Part shown: positions 1-7,573 of the stretch, piece after piece
Numbering within the stretch: position 1 is the first letter of the stretch
Layout of the letters: every line of letters starts with the position of its first letter
Origin: 43-108 sp001915545
Lineage (GTDB): Bacteria; Bacteroidota; Bacteroidia; Bacteroidales; Bacteroidaceae
Reading direction: 5' to 3'
Assembly (NCBI GenBank): GCA_902491215.1
Contig: CABUGV010000047.1
Coordinates: forward strand, 1-20,760
DNA: 20,760 nucleotides
Notes under the pieces: model-generated
Seen by the model: the letters and a program-made list of their open reading frames with translations, nothing else
The model's database searches: none
What the model was told of the DNA's origin: nothing
Program-made: the position numbers and the translations under genes

Positions 1-173
1 CCCAGACGATGATCAGACAAGCCTGCCGCTTTTGCCATATGCTCAAACGGAAACACCGAGTGAAGCCTGCCAAGCTCACTCTCATTGAAACTCTTGCGAT
101 ATTTTTCTATAATATCAAATTCTGTAAAGCCCAAAGTAGGCTGAATTTCTGAAATATTTTGTATCTTAGCCAT
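1..173 (-). CDS. Transposase, N-terminal part (IS1182-like), runs off the left edge
   Basis: On the minus strand an ATG at 173-171, two codons after an in-frame TAA, opens a frame that stays open for 57 codons to the window edge. The product begins MAKIQNISEIQPTLGFTEFD and continues with a YRKSF segment and an SVFPFEHMAKAAGL segment. From memory this matches the start of transposases common in Bacteroides (IS1182-like, DDE type), in which the N-terminal region precedes the catalytic domain. The DDE residues lie outside the window, so intactness cannot be judged. The strand means that the left end of the element, upstream of the transposase, lies to the right of 173 and close to the broken nuclease gene. 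The family assignment rests on N-terminal resemblance only; the coding call itself is firm. Confidence 0.75.
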   Translation of the reverse strand, partial: MAKIQNISEIQPTLGFTEFDIIEKYRKSFNESELGRLHSVFPFEHMAKAAGLSDHRL

Positions 174-189
174 ATCTTAGTCATGGAAT

Positions 190-228
190 TTCCCCCGTTT
201 TGGCTGTCAAACCTTATTTTCGGGGGAA
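190..228. repeat. Inverted repeat in the transposase leader
   Basis: TTCCCCCG at 190-197 pairs perfectly with CGGGGGAA at 221-228 around a 23-base loop. It sits 17 bases upstream of the transposase ATG, inside the element. Many insertion sequences carry a leader hairpin that hides the start site when transcripts enter from outside; that role is an inference here. Confidence 0.6.
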
Positions 229-246
229 TACCTAAAGATACAAAAA

Positions 247-288
247 AGCCAGCTAATTCGCAACACTTTGTGTATGAATTAGTTGGCT
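247..288. repeat. Inverted repeat near the IS / nuclease-gene junction
   Basis: A 13-base arm at 247-259 (AGCCAGCTAATTC) pairs with 276-288 (GAATTAGTTGGCT) with one G-T wobble around a 16-base loop. It is preceded by six A and followed by AATTTTA, so it could act as a weak terminator. It also lies where the insertion-sequence end should be and may be a subterminal IS structure. The exact IS boundary and any target-site duplication cannot be fixed without the other end. Confidence 0.5.
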
Positions 289-928
289 AATTTTATTCTA
301 TTTACTGAATATCCCTAAGTATCTGGGACTTGATCGTTCTGATAGGACGTATGTTGAGTGCAGTGATATTATTGGTGACAAGATTGCGTCTGTGCTTGAA
401 CTTGTCAAGAAGAAATATTCACAAAAACATTCTGTGAATGGTGTTGTACCGAAGGAAAAATGGTCTGAGAAATATATTCAAGGAAATATAATATTGAATT
501 CCAGGGATGTTCATCTGGATTCTGAATTTGCTTATAAAGAAGGAGATACGGATATTCGTATTGACCTTTTGCGGGTTGTGGATGGGGCTGTCACGTTTGT
601 TGAGTTGAAACGACTTGACGATGCACGTATGTTGAAAAGTACGGATGAAAGTCCAGAGGTTGTCGAACAGATGATTCGATATTCGGAGTTTATTGATAAG
701 CATAAATCTGATATTCTGAATTATTATAAGATGCTGTATGAGATAAAATCCAACCTCGGATTGCCTGTTCCTGCATCGCATCCAGAATATGTAAACATAA
801 ATCCCGAACTTCTCATTTTTGATCGTTGGGAAAAATCGCATCCTGCAAGAGAGAAACACAGGAGTAGGATGGAGGAGCTTCTTTCGCGTGAAGGTATAGC
901 TTATGAAATTGTAGGTGATTGGAAATGA
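278..928 (+). pseudogene. PD-(D/E)XK nuclease-like protein, 5' end lost next to the IS
   Basis: The frame ending at 928 is open from 278 (TGA at 275-277). The only start candidate near the front is a GTG at 392, giving 178 residues. The 30 codons before that GTG (from about 302: LLNIPKYLGLD, then SDRTYVECSDIIGDKI) read like protein, so the coding sequence seems to extend upstream into the IS-proximal repeat with no ATG. Numbered from the GTG, the core carries D58, E71 and K73 in IDLL(x)n-FVELK form, the PD-(D/E)XK nuclease signature, followed by a QMIRY helix often seen after this core. The C-terminus is complete. I read it as a gene cut by insertion of the flanking element. The nuclease core is intact, so a short product from GTG 392 is conceivable. 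The specific family was not recognised; restriction or DNA-repair roles are only guesses. Confidence 0.6.
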
Positions 929-980
929 ATTGTATTCTGTTGGAATATTGCGTTTTCACTTCTTTGTACTAGTATATACG

Positions 981-1012
981 ACGCGGGGCAGAACAAAAGT
1001 TCCGCCCCGCGT
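981..1012. terminator. Hairpin between convergent genes
   Basis: ACGCGGGGC (981-989) pairs with GCCCCGCGT (1004-1012), and inside it GAAC pairs with GTTC around an AAAA loop. It sits between the 3' end of the nuclease remnant (928) and the 3' end of the minus-strand gene (1051), the expected place for a shared terminator. There is no clear T tract on either side. Confidence 0.65.
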
Positions 1013-1050
1013 TGGTGTGTATAGGTTAGTTTTACAAAATATGTCTTTGG

Positions 1051-3309
1051 TTATTTGACATTCAGTTTGAAGCTTCCGCCTTTGACTGTGATGATGTATA
1101 CACCGGCAGTTTCGAATGTGTGTGATGCTACGTTGCCGGCAATGAGGAGTCCTTGCATATCGTATACACTGAAGACTACACCGTCGGCAATGCCAAGGTT
1201 GCGTCCGTTGAGATTGATGCCCTGTGTTGCATTCAGTTCAGGAGAAGTGATGCCTGTAGATTCATCGTATTTGTATTCGATAGTTATTTCTTCTGTACGT
1301 TTTCCGTTTTCATCTACAGCTACAACAGTGCGTCCAGTTGGCAGGCCGTTGTCTGCATAGTGGTAAGTGATTTCTTCGCATACAATCTGAGGGTCCGATT
1401 CTGAAAGCTGTGTTGCCTTGGCTGATTCTTTAGGATCTTCTGACGGATCGATAGGAGATACGTTGTCATACTCTTCGAAATAGATGTATTCTTTTATAAG
1501 TCGGTCGCCATTCAGGATGTATATAGGACGGTTTTCTATGTCTTTGCAGACTGTATTTCCATCTTCATGGCTTACAGAGAAGTATGCATCACGTGTGACG
1601 TTGAAGTATGTGACGTTATTGTCTATACCTTCTGTGAACCCGTAGTCGTCGTATTTGTTGCCGTCGTTTTCGTTTACACATACAACGCGACCTGCAACGG
1701 AAACAACGATTGTAGTGTCTGTTGAGAATCCGTCGTAGTCCTTCATGACATTAGGACGCACGAATCTTACATCTTCAGTCTGTATCTCGCGTATGTTTAT
1801 CCACCAGCTATCACGATCTGTAGAGTATTTGTCGGTCTGGTAGCCATAGAAACGGTTGCCCTTCTTCTCCATGTAGGTTTTAACGGTGTTGTATTCGTCT
1901 ATGGCTGTTTTTGTCACAGAATTATTTCCGTATGCATATTCTGTTTTCCAGCTGTACTCATAGTTGTCCTTGTCGCTGACAGTGCTTTCAGTGGATTCTT
2001 CTCTTATCATCTTACCATTTGACCAAATATAGTCTGATGTGGTTTCGCTATGATAATAGTATCCATTATCTTCTGTGATGCTCATTTTGAATTGTGTGAT
2101 TTGTCCATAAGCATCAACTGTGAATGTGTAAGTTGGAATATTGCCGTAAGGGCTTGTGCCTTCTTCTTTAAAGCTTACAGCAGTGAGTTTGCCTGAGGCA
2201 TCACGAGTCATTGTCATGGCTGATTTGTATTCGTCTTCTATTACAGTCATGCTTGTCAGAGGTCCGTCTAAGCCGAATACATCATGCCATGAGTTGCCAA
2301 TGCCATAAACGTCATCGTTGAAATATGTGTACTTTTCCTCGTAATCGAGCACCCACTCTGGTTCGCTTTCGGAGAATGGCTGTGCTGATTTCATTTGGTC
2401 ATCATTGACTCCTCCGATTTCTTCATCATCGCCGGTGTTGTATTTGACAATGCTTGAGATACGGCCATGTGTATCGTACGTATAAACATATTTGCATATA
2501 TCGCGAGAGCCTTCGTGCCCGTTAAGTGAATAGCAACTGTATTCTACAAGTCTGCCTTCGGTGTCATATTTATAATGTTCTGCTTCCGCCGGTTCTGTAA
2601 ATACATTGCATTCATTTCCATAATCCCAATATGATGCATATTTAATGATGGTGGAATCGTTGAGAGAACCTTTTAATTCAAGTTTATCAGACTTAGTCTG
2701 TATACCGGTTATGTTGCCCTCTGCGTCAAATGTTGTCATCTTTTCCAAATTACCGCTGTAGCTGTCGAAGAAGGCATGTGATGCCAAACGTCCATTGTCG
2801 TAATAGCTCCAGTCTTCTACAATAAGGTAACCATATTCGTCGCCGTAGTCTTCATATTTTGTGTAATATGTGACACCTTCTTCGTATCGAACCATTATAT
2901 AATATGACGTGAATATGCCACCGGCATCGCTCTTACCGTAATCAACGGCTTTTATTTTGATTCTATTTTCGGAATCATACTCATAGCTGTATGTGCCGAC
3001 GTCATAGAGAGATTCTGGTCCCCATTTGCCGTCAACTTTCTCGCGCATGTAGATTGTTTCGGAAGAACGCACCTTGTCCTTGTTGTAGGCATAGACAAAT
3101 CGATAACAGCGATTGTCTATGATTTCGGACATTTCCTCAATCAATGCACTGCTTTTCTGTTGCGGTTGTGATGAATACTTTTTGCTTTTTGAAAGAACAG
3201 TACTGTTTGCCCTCTGCTTCTGTTCCATGTAGTGCCTGCCGAATTTTATGCCTTGCGCATAAACATTTGTCGATAAAAGCACCATACATAAAAGTAAATG
3301 TTTTTTCAT
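1051..3309 (-). CDS. Secreted protein with YD-like repeats and a T9SS-like C-terminal tail
   Basis: 752 residues. Residues 1-18 form a signal peptide (MKKHLLLCMVLLSTNVYA, then QG), so the protein is exported. The body holds many short beta-rich repeats of the type Y-x-YD-x2-GR-(I/L): examples near 109-117, 167-175, 246-254, 276-284, and further copies with DASGKLTAV, DAYGQITQF and ADNGLPTGR. These resemble YD/RHS repeats but are irregular and lack the RHS core end. A segment near 309-330 (FSESEPEW followed by EEKYTYF) is echoed late in the protein by LSESDPQI followed by EEITYHY, an internal duplication. The last 60 or so residues (VFSVYDMQGLL, then AGVYIITVKGG) resemble the type A sorting domain of the type IX secretion system. 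Start ATG at 3309 is supported by the signal peptide. Substrate or partner is unknown; a surface-attached or released adhesive or structural role is an inference. It appears to be transcribed alone. Confidence 0.8.
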   Translation of the reverse strand: MKKHLLLCMVLLSTNVYAQGIKFGRHYMEQKQRANSTVLSKSKKYSSQPQQKSSALIEEMSEIIDNRCYRFVYAYNKDKVRSSETIYMREKVDGKWGPESLYDVGTYSYEYDSENRIKIKAVDYGKSDAGGIFTSYYIMVRYEEGVTYYTKYEDYGDEYGYLIVEDWSYYDNGRLASHAFFDSYSGNLEKMTTFDAEGNITGIQTKSDKLELKGSLNDSTIIKYASYWDYGNECNVFTEPAEAEHYKYDTEGRLVEYSCYSLNGHEGSRDICKYVYTYDTHGRISSIVKYNTGDDEEIGGVNDDQMKSAQPFSESEPEWVLDYEEKYTYFNDDVYGIGNSWHDVFGLDGPLTSMTVIEDEYKSAMTMTRDASGKLTAVSFKEEGTSPYGNIPTYTFTVDAYGQITQFKMSITEDNGYYYHSETTSDYIWSNGKMIREESTESTVSDKDNYEYSWKTEYAYGNNSVTKTAIDEYNTVKTYMEKKGNRFYGYQTDKYSTDRDSWWINIREIQTEDVRFVRPNVMKDYDGFSTDTTIVVSVAGRVVCVNENDGNKYDDYGFTEGIDNNVTYFNVTRDAYFSVSHEDGNTVCKDIENRPIYILNGDRLIKEYIYFEEYDNVSPIDPSEDPKESAKATQLSESDPQIVCEEITYHYADNGLPTGRTVVAVDENGKRTEEITIEYKYDESTGITSPELNATQGINLNGRNLGIADGVVFSVYDMQGLLIAGNVASHTFETAGVYIITVKGGSFKLNVK

Positions 3310-3745
3310 AAAAAGAATAAGTTTATTTGGTTAATTTTCTCGTTCTTGAATCTGTATTCAATCTTGCTTGATGGATTGCTGTTTTGTGGATCTCTCTGTC
3401 TGTAGGGATAAGATGGTATGTATTTATATAATATGTATTATAGTTAAGATTATAGTTTATATAAGTGCATTAGTCTCATGAAAGTCCGGTATATACTTCA
3501 AGACATATATTGGAAGGTACAAGTGTTGGGCACGTGTCTTTTTGATATAATCTTGTGTATATGTGCAAAGTAAATCATAAATTGCATAATCTTAAACTTT
3601 TTATGTAGTTTTTCATGTTTTCGCCGGTATATTTAGCTCTACATGTCGTTTTATTAATTTAAAGTTGATTTTTCTTGTTGTGTTTTATGATTTTCCTGAA
3701 GATTTTTTTGAAAGATTTATTATAAAAATCAAATCAGCTTCTAGT
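3310..3745. other. Intergenic region, leader of the secreted-protein gene
   Basis: About 435 bases of AT-rich non-coding DNA upstream of the minus-strand gene. The minus strand reads TTTACTTTGC near 3563-3574, a near match to the Bacteroidetes -7 element, which would give a leader of about 250 bases. I see no clear -33 partner, no RNA gene and no convincing ORF here. Confidence 0.4.
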
Positions 3746-3799
3746 AAAACGGCACAAAGCTGCAATCCTTCATGCGGTTGCAGCTTTGTGCCGTTTTTA
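3746..3799. terminator. Strong bidirectional terminator
   Basis: A perfect 20-base stem (3746-3765 with 3778-3797, core CGGCACAAAGCTGC) with a 12-base loop. The arms begin with AAAA and end with TTTTT, so both strands would end in a U tract. It lies downstream of the minus-strand winged-helix gene and upstream of the secreted-protein gene, insulating them. Confidence 0.9.
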
Positions 3800-3822
3800 T
3801 AGGGTGATTTTTAAGTGTTTTT

Positions 3823-3888
3823 TTAAGTGGATCTAGAGGTGGTCTTGGCATCAAGGATGTATTGCATGAAGCTCTGTTTGTGGAGCAT
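3823..3888 (-). CDS. Possible 21-residue micro-ORF after the winged-helix gene
   Basis: On the minus strand ATG 3888-3886 opens a 21-codon frame ending in TAA at 3823: MLHKQSFMQYILDAKTTSRS plus T. An in-frame TGA lies just upstream, so it cannot be longer. It falls between the winged-helix stop (3919) and the strong terminator at 3746-3797, so it would be on the same transcript. Composition looks protein-like, but a frame this short arises easily by chance, and I recognise no family. It might instead be the remnant of a longer gene's C-terminus. Confidence 0.2.
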   Translation of the reverse strand: MLHKQSFMQYILDAKTTSRST

Positions 3889-3918
3889 TGATGCAAGCTG
3901 TCATTTTTGTGTCTTTAT

Positions 3919-4143
3919 TTATATGTAGACGTTGACTTCAAGTGAGACTTGTGTGTCTCCATTGATGTCGTGCAGACCGATTTTGTTTTCCTTCGCCAGC
4001 CAACCGATGGCAAGCATAAGATCATCTTCGCTGAGGGATGTCTTGCTCCTCAGTTCGTTGAGGCTCCAAAGGGAGTTGTTGCATAGGGTTTTCCATACAA
4101 TTCCCGCATTCCGCTTGATTTGTTCTTTCAAAAAGTACTTCAT
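3919..4143 (-). CDS. Small winged helix-turn-helix protein (DUF2582 type)
   Basis: 74 residues from ATG at 4143 (MKYFLKEQIKRNAGIVWKTL). A longer frame from an upstream ATG at 4179 would add 12 residues; the shorter form is preferred because it matches the length and N-terminus of the second copy in this window (11592-11813, 73 residues). Shared features: an AGIVW/AGKVW segment near residue 14-18, a middle helix (WSLNELRSKTSLSEDDLML) and the diagnostic AIGWLA(K/R)ENKI block near 45-55, followed by a beta wing ending in an acidic tail. The family has a winged-helix fold, usually a DNA-binding or protein-interaction module, but its role in Bacteroidetes is not established. It is followed by a possible micro-ORF and then a strong terminator. 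Confidence 0.8.
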   Translation of the reverse strand: MKYFLKEQIKRNAGIVWKTLCNNSLWSLNELRSKTSLSEDDLMLAIGWLAKENKIGLHDINGDTQVSLEVNVYI

Positions 4144-4754
4144 GGTTTTGATTTTTTTACTGAAATACTGTGTTGACAAAAGTCTGGCAGAATCCCATTT
4201 TGTTTATAGAATTGTCCCATTGAGCGGCTGCATTAAGGATTACAGTTTGGATGTGGTCTTTGGTGCAGATTCAAGGAACGGAATTTATCTCGTGCAGTGC
4301 GTATATACTTTTTTAATATAGCCCTGCTACATATAGAACGTTTTGAAGATGCGTTTTGTTCGTATATTTGTACTCTGCGGTGCACTTTTTGATTATTGTT
4401 AACATAATGTATTGCTGATAGTTGTAGTAGAACTTTCTTTTGCAATACCGACATTGCATTTTGTGTTTTCCGCCCAATTAAATTTTTATAGAAATATTTA
4501 TTTTTTTGAAATTTTATGGTTGTTTTTTTGATAAATGTTCTGATGTTTTATGTATATTCGCATTTGCAGATGAACCTGTTGAGAGGTTTGGGGTTTATGT
4601 ATCGGTTGATGTCTGTTTTTCGGCAGATGCATATTTCTGATAACTGCCGGCATTTTTATACTGTGAAAAATATTTTTTAACGTTTTTATCTTGTAGGCTT
4701 TCCGCATTCCATATGGGGATGCAGATGACTGAAGGAACCTAAAATTTGCTTATT
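4144..4754. other. 610-base intergenic region between winged-helix gene and RSH gene
   Basis: AT-rich and mostly non-coding. Around 4190-4321 the plus strand reads a protein-like stretch without a start (RIVPLSG, then KDYSLDVVF, then GIYLVQ, ending at TAG 4319-4321) that faintly resembles DUF2442 proteins and may be a fossil. Further on, CGGCAG at 4621-4626 can pair with CTGCCG at 4644-4649, followed by a short T run, a weak leader hairpin before the RSH gene. No RNA gene was recognised. Confidence 0.45.
4342..4370 (+). promoter_or_regulatory. Candidate promoter for the RSH gene
   Basis: TATATTTG at 4363-4370 is a perfect TAnnTTTG -7 element; TTTG at 4342-4345 is a possible -33 element, though the 17-base gap is shorter than the 20-21 seen at the other promoters here. 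It would give a leader of nearly 380 bases. Confidence 0.35.
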
Positions 4755-6629
4755 ATGGATGATTCTGGCCACAATACCAACGTTGAGGCGTTGGTCGCTC
4801 CGCTGTTCGAGAGCATGAAAGTCCGTGTGACAGATGAAGAACTGCAACGCATAAAAGATGCTTTTGCTTTTGCACGTGAGGCTCACAAGAAGCAGAGGCG
4901 CAAAAGCGGTGAGCCTTATATTGTACATCCAATATCTGTGGCGCGTATAGTAGGCGAGGAGATGATGCTGGACGCAAATACTGTCTGTGCAGCTTTTCTT
5001 CATGATGTCGTTGAGGATACTTCTTATACTTTAGACGATATAGAAAAGCGCTTCGGCGATGATGTCGCATTTCTGGTACGTGTGGTTACGAAGAAGAAAA
5101 AGGAGCATTACGAGAAATCGAAACAGGTGGACAACTTCAAGCAGATGATTGATTCGGTGAAGTTCGACATCAGGGCAATGCTGATAAAATTGGCAGACAG
5201 ACTGCATAACATGCGTACGTTGAGCAGCATGAGGCCTGAAAAACAGATGAAGATAGCTGGAGAAACGGATTATTTTTATGCACCTTTGGCAAACAGGCTG
5301 GGATTGTTCGGCGTGAAGATAGAGCTTGAAAATCTGAGCTTCAAATACAGATGTCCACGTGAATATGCCGAAATCGAGAGGATGATAGAGGATGACAAGT
5401 GTGCTGAGAAAGAAGCCCTTAAGCGCTTCACCGGACGTATAAGCTCCAAGCTTGAAGCTGCAGGAATAAGGGCAAAGATTGATGCCGAATTTCGTATGCC
5501 TTTGAGCCTAAGAAGAAAAATGATACGTACAGGACGCGATTTCGGTCATATTGAACACCGGCATTTTGTGCGTATAGTTTTCGATGACGGGCAGGGTTCT
5601 TCGGAGAAGGATATGAGTCTGAAGATATATTCGCTTTTGACGGACATGTTCAAGGAAAAACCCGGCGAACTTTCGAACTACATAGATGCGCCTAAGGAAA
5701 ATGGATACCAGGCGCTGCATGTCAAGCTGCTGTCGGACACGGGAGCTTGGGAAGAGGTTCATATTTGTTCTCACAGGATGCTTCTGACCTCATGGTACGG
5801 ATATATTGCAGAGAGGGAAGACGGCAATTCGAGAAGGTGGATTGAAAAGCTGAAATCAATTCTTCAGGATATGGCCTGCCACAGCCATGAAATAGATTTC
5901 ATGGAAGGCATCAGTACTTCTTTCTATAATGATGATATAACAGTTTTTACTCCGGAGGGACGACCTGTGACCTTGCCGCAGAGATCTACAGCGCTTGATT
6001 TCGCTTTTGAAATACACAGCAGTATAGGACATCATGCGAAGTATGCAAGGATAAACGGCAAGCTATGCTCTGTGAAGACATTGCTTAACAGGGGCGACAG
6101 TGTAGAAATTGGTACTGACAATGCCTTGCAGCCTAAGCTTGATTGGGTGGATTTTGTTCATACGTACAAGGCTAAAAGGTATCTGAAAAGCTTCTTCTTG
6201 AAAAAAGGCCGCCATGCCATGATGAGGTGTGAATTCTGCAATCCTCTGCCTGGCGATGAGGTGATAGGATTCAGGGAGAGCGACGGTACTTTGTATGTTC
6301 ACAAGCGCGATTGTGCGCATGTTATCAGTCAGGTATCGCAAAACGGAGATTCTGTTGAAGCAGTAGAGTTTGAAGAGAGTTTAGACATGCTGTACCCGGT
6401 AAGGATTCACGTGAAGGCCGTTGATCGTTTTCATCTGCTGTGCGATTTGATAGATTGTATAACAAATCAGCTTCATTTGTCTATTACCAGTCTTAATACT
6501 GTTACGGTGGACGAGATTGTGGACTGTGATATCTGTTTCTCTGTACATTCATTTGATGAGCTTCAGACTGTGATGACAAGAATTGGAAGTATTCAGAGCG
6601 TTGACGAAGTAAGCAAACCTGACAGGTGA
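4755..6629 (+). CDS. RSH (SpoT/RelA-family) protein: hydrolase intact, synthetase motifs degenerate
   Basis: Cytosolic (p)ppGpp metabolism protein, 624 residues from ATG 4755; an in-frame TTG nine bases upstream would add MLI and is unlikely. Numbered with those three extra residues: HD hydrolase domain about 30-195 with H61, H86-D87 in HDVVED and D151 in KLADRLHNMRTL; synthetase-like domain about 245-350; TGS about 398-458; zinc-finger-like domain with C495, C498 and C523 about 490-530; ACT about 550-620. In the synthetase domain, the stretch GRDFGHIEHRHFVRIVFDD aligns without gaps to the usual GLSFDEIYDIRAVRVLVDD, placing His where the metal-binding Asp should be, and the EVQIRT motif reads EVHICS. 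NGYQALH is kept. The likely activity is therefore (p)ppGpp hydrolysis (SpoT-like), with little or no synthesis; that is inferred. Bacteroidetes usually carry more than one long RSH protein, and another would have to supply synthesis. A terminator-like hairpin follows. Confidence 0.9.
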   Translation: MDDSGHNTNVEALVAPLFESMKVRVTDEELQRIKDAFAFAREAHKKQRRKSGEPYIVHPISVARIVGEEMMLDANTVCAAFLHDVVEDTSYTLDDIEKRFGDDVAFLVRVVTKKKKEHYEKSKQVDNFKQMIDSVKFDIRAMLIKLADRLHNMRTLSSMRPEKQMKIAGETDYFYAPLANRLGLFGVKIELENLSFKYRCPREYAEIERMIEDDKCAEKEALKRFTGRISSKLEAAGIRAKIDAEFRMPLSLRRKMIRTGRDFGHIEHRHFVRIVFDDGQGSSEKDMSLKIYSLLTDMFKEKPGELSNYIDAPKENGYQALHVKLLSDTGAWEEVHICSHRMLLTSWYGYIAEREDGNSRRWIEKLKSILQDMACHSHEIDFMEGISTSFYNDDITVFTPEGRPVTLPQRSTALDFAFEIHSSIGHHAKYARINGKLCSVKTLLNRGDSVEIGTDNALQPKLDWVDFVHTYKAKRYLKSFFLKKGRHAMMRCEFCNPLPGDEVIGFRESDGTLYVHKRDCAHVISQVSQNGDSVEAVEFEESLDMLYPVRIHVKAVDRFHLLCDLIDCITNQLHLSITSLNTVTVDEIVDCDICFSVHSFDELQTVMTRIGSIQSVDEVSKPDR

Positions 6630-6735
6630 TGACTAGTGAACTGAAGGGAAGCTCTCGCATGATTTGGTGATGTCGAGAGGCGTCGTTTCTGCCGATGTGC
6701 TTGAGATGCAATGCTGTATTATATAAGATATGTGC

Positions 6736-6790
6736 AACCCTAAAGTTTCCGGCTGGTGACAAATATGCTATGGCCGGTAACTTTAGGGTT
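6736..6790 (+). terminator. Hairpin between the RSH gene and the ABC transporter
   Basis: AACCCTAAAGT (6736-6746) pairs with ACTTTAGGGTT (6780-6790), and after a two-base mismatch CCGGC pairs with GCCGG, giving an 18-base arm pair around a 19-base loop. TT follows but the T tract is short. It lies 106 bases after the RSH stop and before the separate promoter of the next gene. Confidence 0.6.
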
Positions 6791-6823
6791 TTGCGTAGTG
6801 GATTTTGCAGGAGTGGCGTAAAC

Positions 6824-6856
6824 TCTGGTATATTACAGCGATTTTCATTATGTTTG
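6824..6856 (+). promoter_or_regulatory. Promoter of the ABC transporter pair
   Basis: TATGTTTG at 6849-6856 fits TAnnTTTG exactly. TCTG at 6824-6827, 21 bases upstream, is a one-mismatch -33 element. Transcription would start near 6863, about 15 bases before the ATG at 6878, which also supports that start over longer upstream frames. Confidence 0.55.
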
Positions 6857-6877
6857 CAGAATAAAAATGTTTTTCTG

Positions 6878-7498
6878 ATGTTGCAGATTGAAAATCTCTC
6901 TCTTAAATATGGTGACCAACAGATTCTGAAGAATGTTTCGCTGACAGTAATGCCGGGAGAAACGGCTTGTGTTTGCGGCGAATCGGGGTGCGGCAAGAGT
7001 TCTCTGCTCAAAGCCGTGCTGGGATTTGTGGACGCAGACGGATATATTGCTGTCTGCGGCGAGGTGCTTTCTCCTCTTACGGTGTATTCCATCAGAAAGA
7101 ATATTGCCTACGTGCCGCAGGAATTGGCTCTGCCTGCAGAAACTGTTGCGGAAATGGTCAGGATGCCGTTTGAACTTAAAGCCAACAAACATGTTCCGTA
7201 CTCTTATGACCTGTTGATGGAGGAATGGAAGTGGCTTGGATTGGAACCAGGGCTGTTAAATAAGTATACAAATGAGATTTCTGGCGGACAGAGACAGAGA
7301 ATTATGCTAGGAGTGAGCGGTATGCTGCGTAAACCGCTTCTTCTTGCAGATGAACCAACTTCGGCTCTCGACGGAGATTCGGCTCATCATGTGTTGGACT
7401 ATTTCAGGATGCTGGCCGACAAAAGAGGCATGGCCGTTGCTGTCGTTTCGCATGCGCGTGAATTGGTGGACGGATGCGACAAAGTGTTGAGGCTGTAG
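6878..7498 (+). CDS. fetA: ABC transporter ATP-binding protein, FetA/YbbL type
   Basis: 206 residues from ATG 6878 (MLQIENLSLKYG). The frame is open farther upstream, but that part crosses a hairpin and the promoter and has no ABC homology. All nucleotide-binding motifs are present: Walker A GESGCGKSS at 34-42, Q-loop Q81, signature ISGGQRQR at 134-141, Walker B LLLADEP at 154-160, D-loop SALD and H-loop H192. It is a short single ATPase with no membrane segment. The next gene encodes a seven-helix UPF0014/FetB permease, the partner known in Escherichia coli FetAB, which was linked to iron export and peroxide resistance. Function as a metal exporter ATPase is by homology; the substrate here is untested. 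Confidence 0.85.
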   Translation: MLQIENLSLKYGDQQILKNVSLTVMPGETACVCGESGCGKSSLLKAVLGFVDADGYIAVCGEVLSPLTVYSIRKNIAYVPQELALPAETVAEMVRMPFELKANKHVPYSYDLLMEEWKWLGLEPGLLNKYTNEISGGQRQRIMLGVSGMLRKPLLLADEPTSALDGDSAHHVLDYFRMLADKRGMAVAVVSHARELVDGCDKVLRL

Positions 7499-7573
7499 GC
7501 TGATGTGAGACGCAGATTGGGACGTTGCCCATGTTTTTTATTGATAGTCATTTTTGCTAACAATTTGTTTTTC

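Noticed and set aside
1051..3309. RHS/YD polymorphic toxin
   Set aside because: Repeats are irregular, and there is no RHS core-end motif, no toxin domain and no immunity gene downstream; the tail is a sorting domain instead.
6695..6877. Longer N-terminus for the ABC ATPase
   Set aside because: The extra 61 codons cross a hairpin and the promoter, and the ABC fold starts exactly at MLQIENLSLKYG.
7505..7573. GTG start for fetB giving 23 more residues
   Set aside because: The extra segment (RRRLGRCPCFLL) is not typical of the family, and the ATG at 7574 gives the normal length of about 270.
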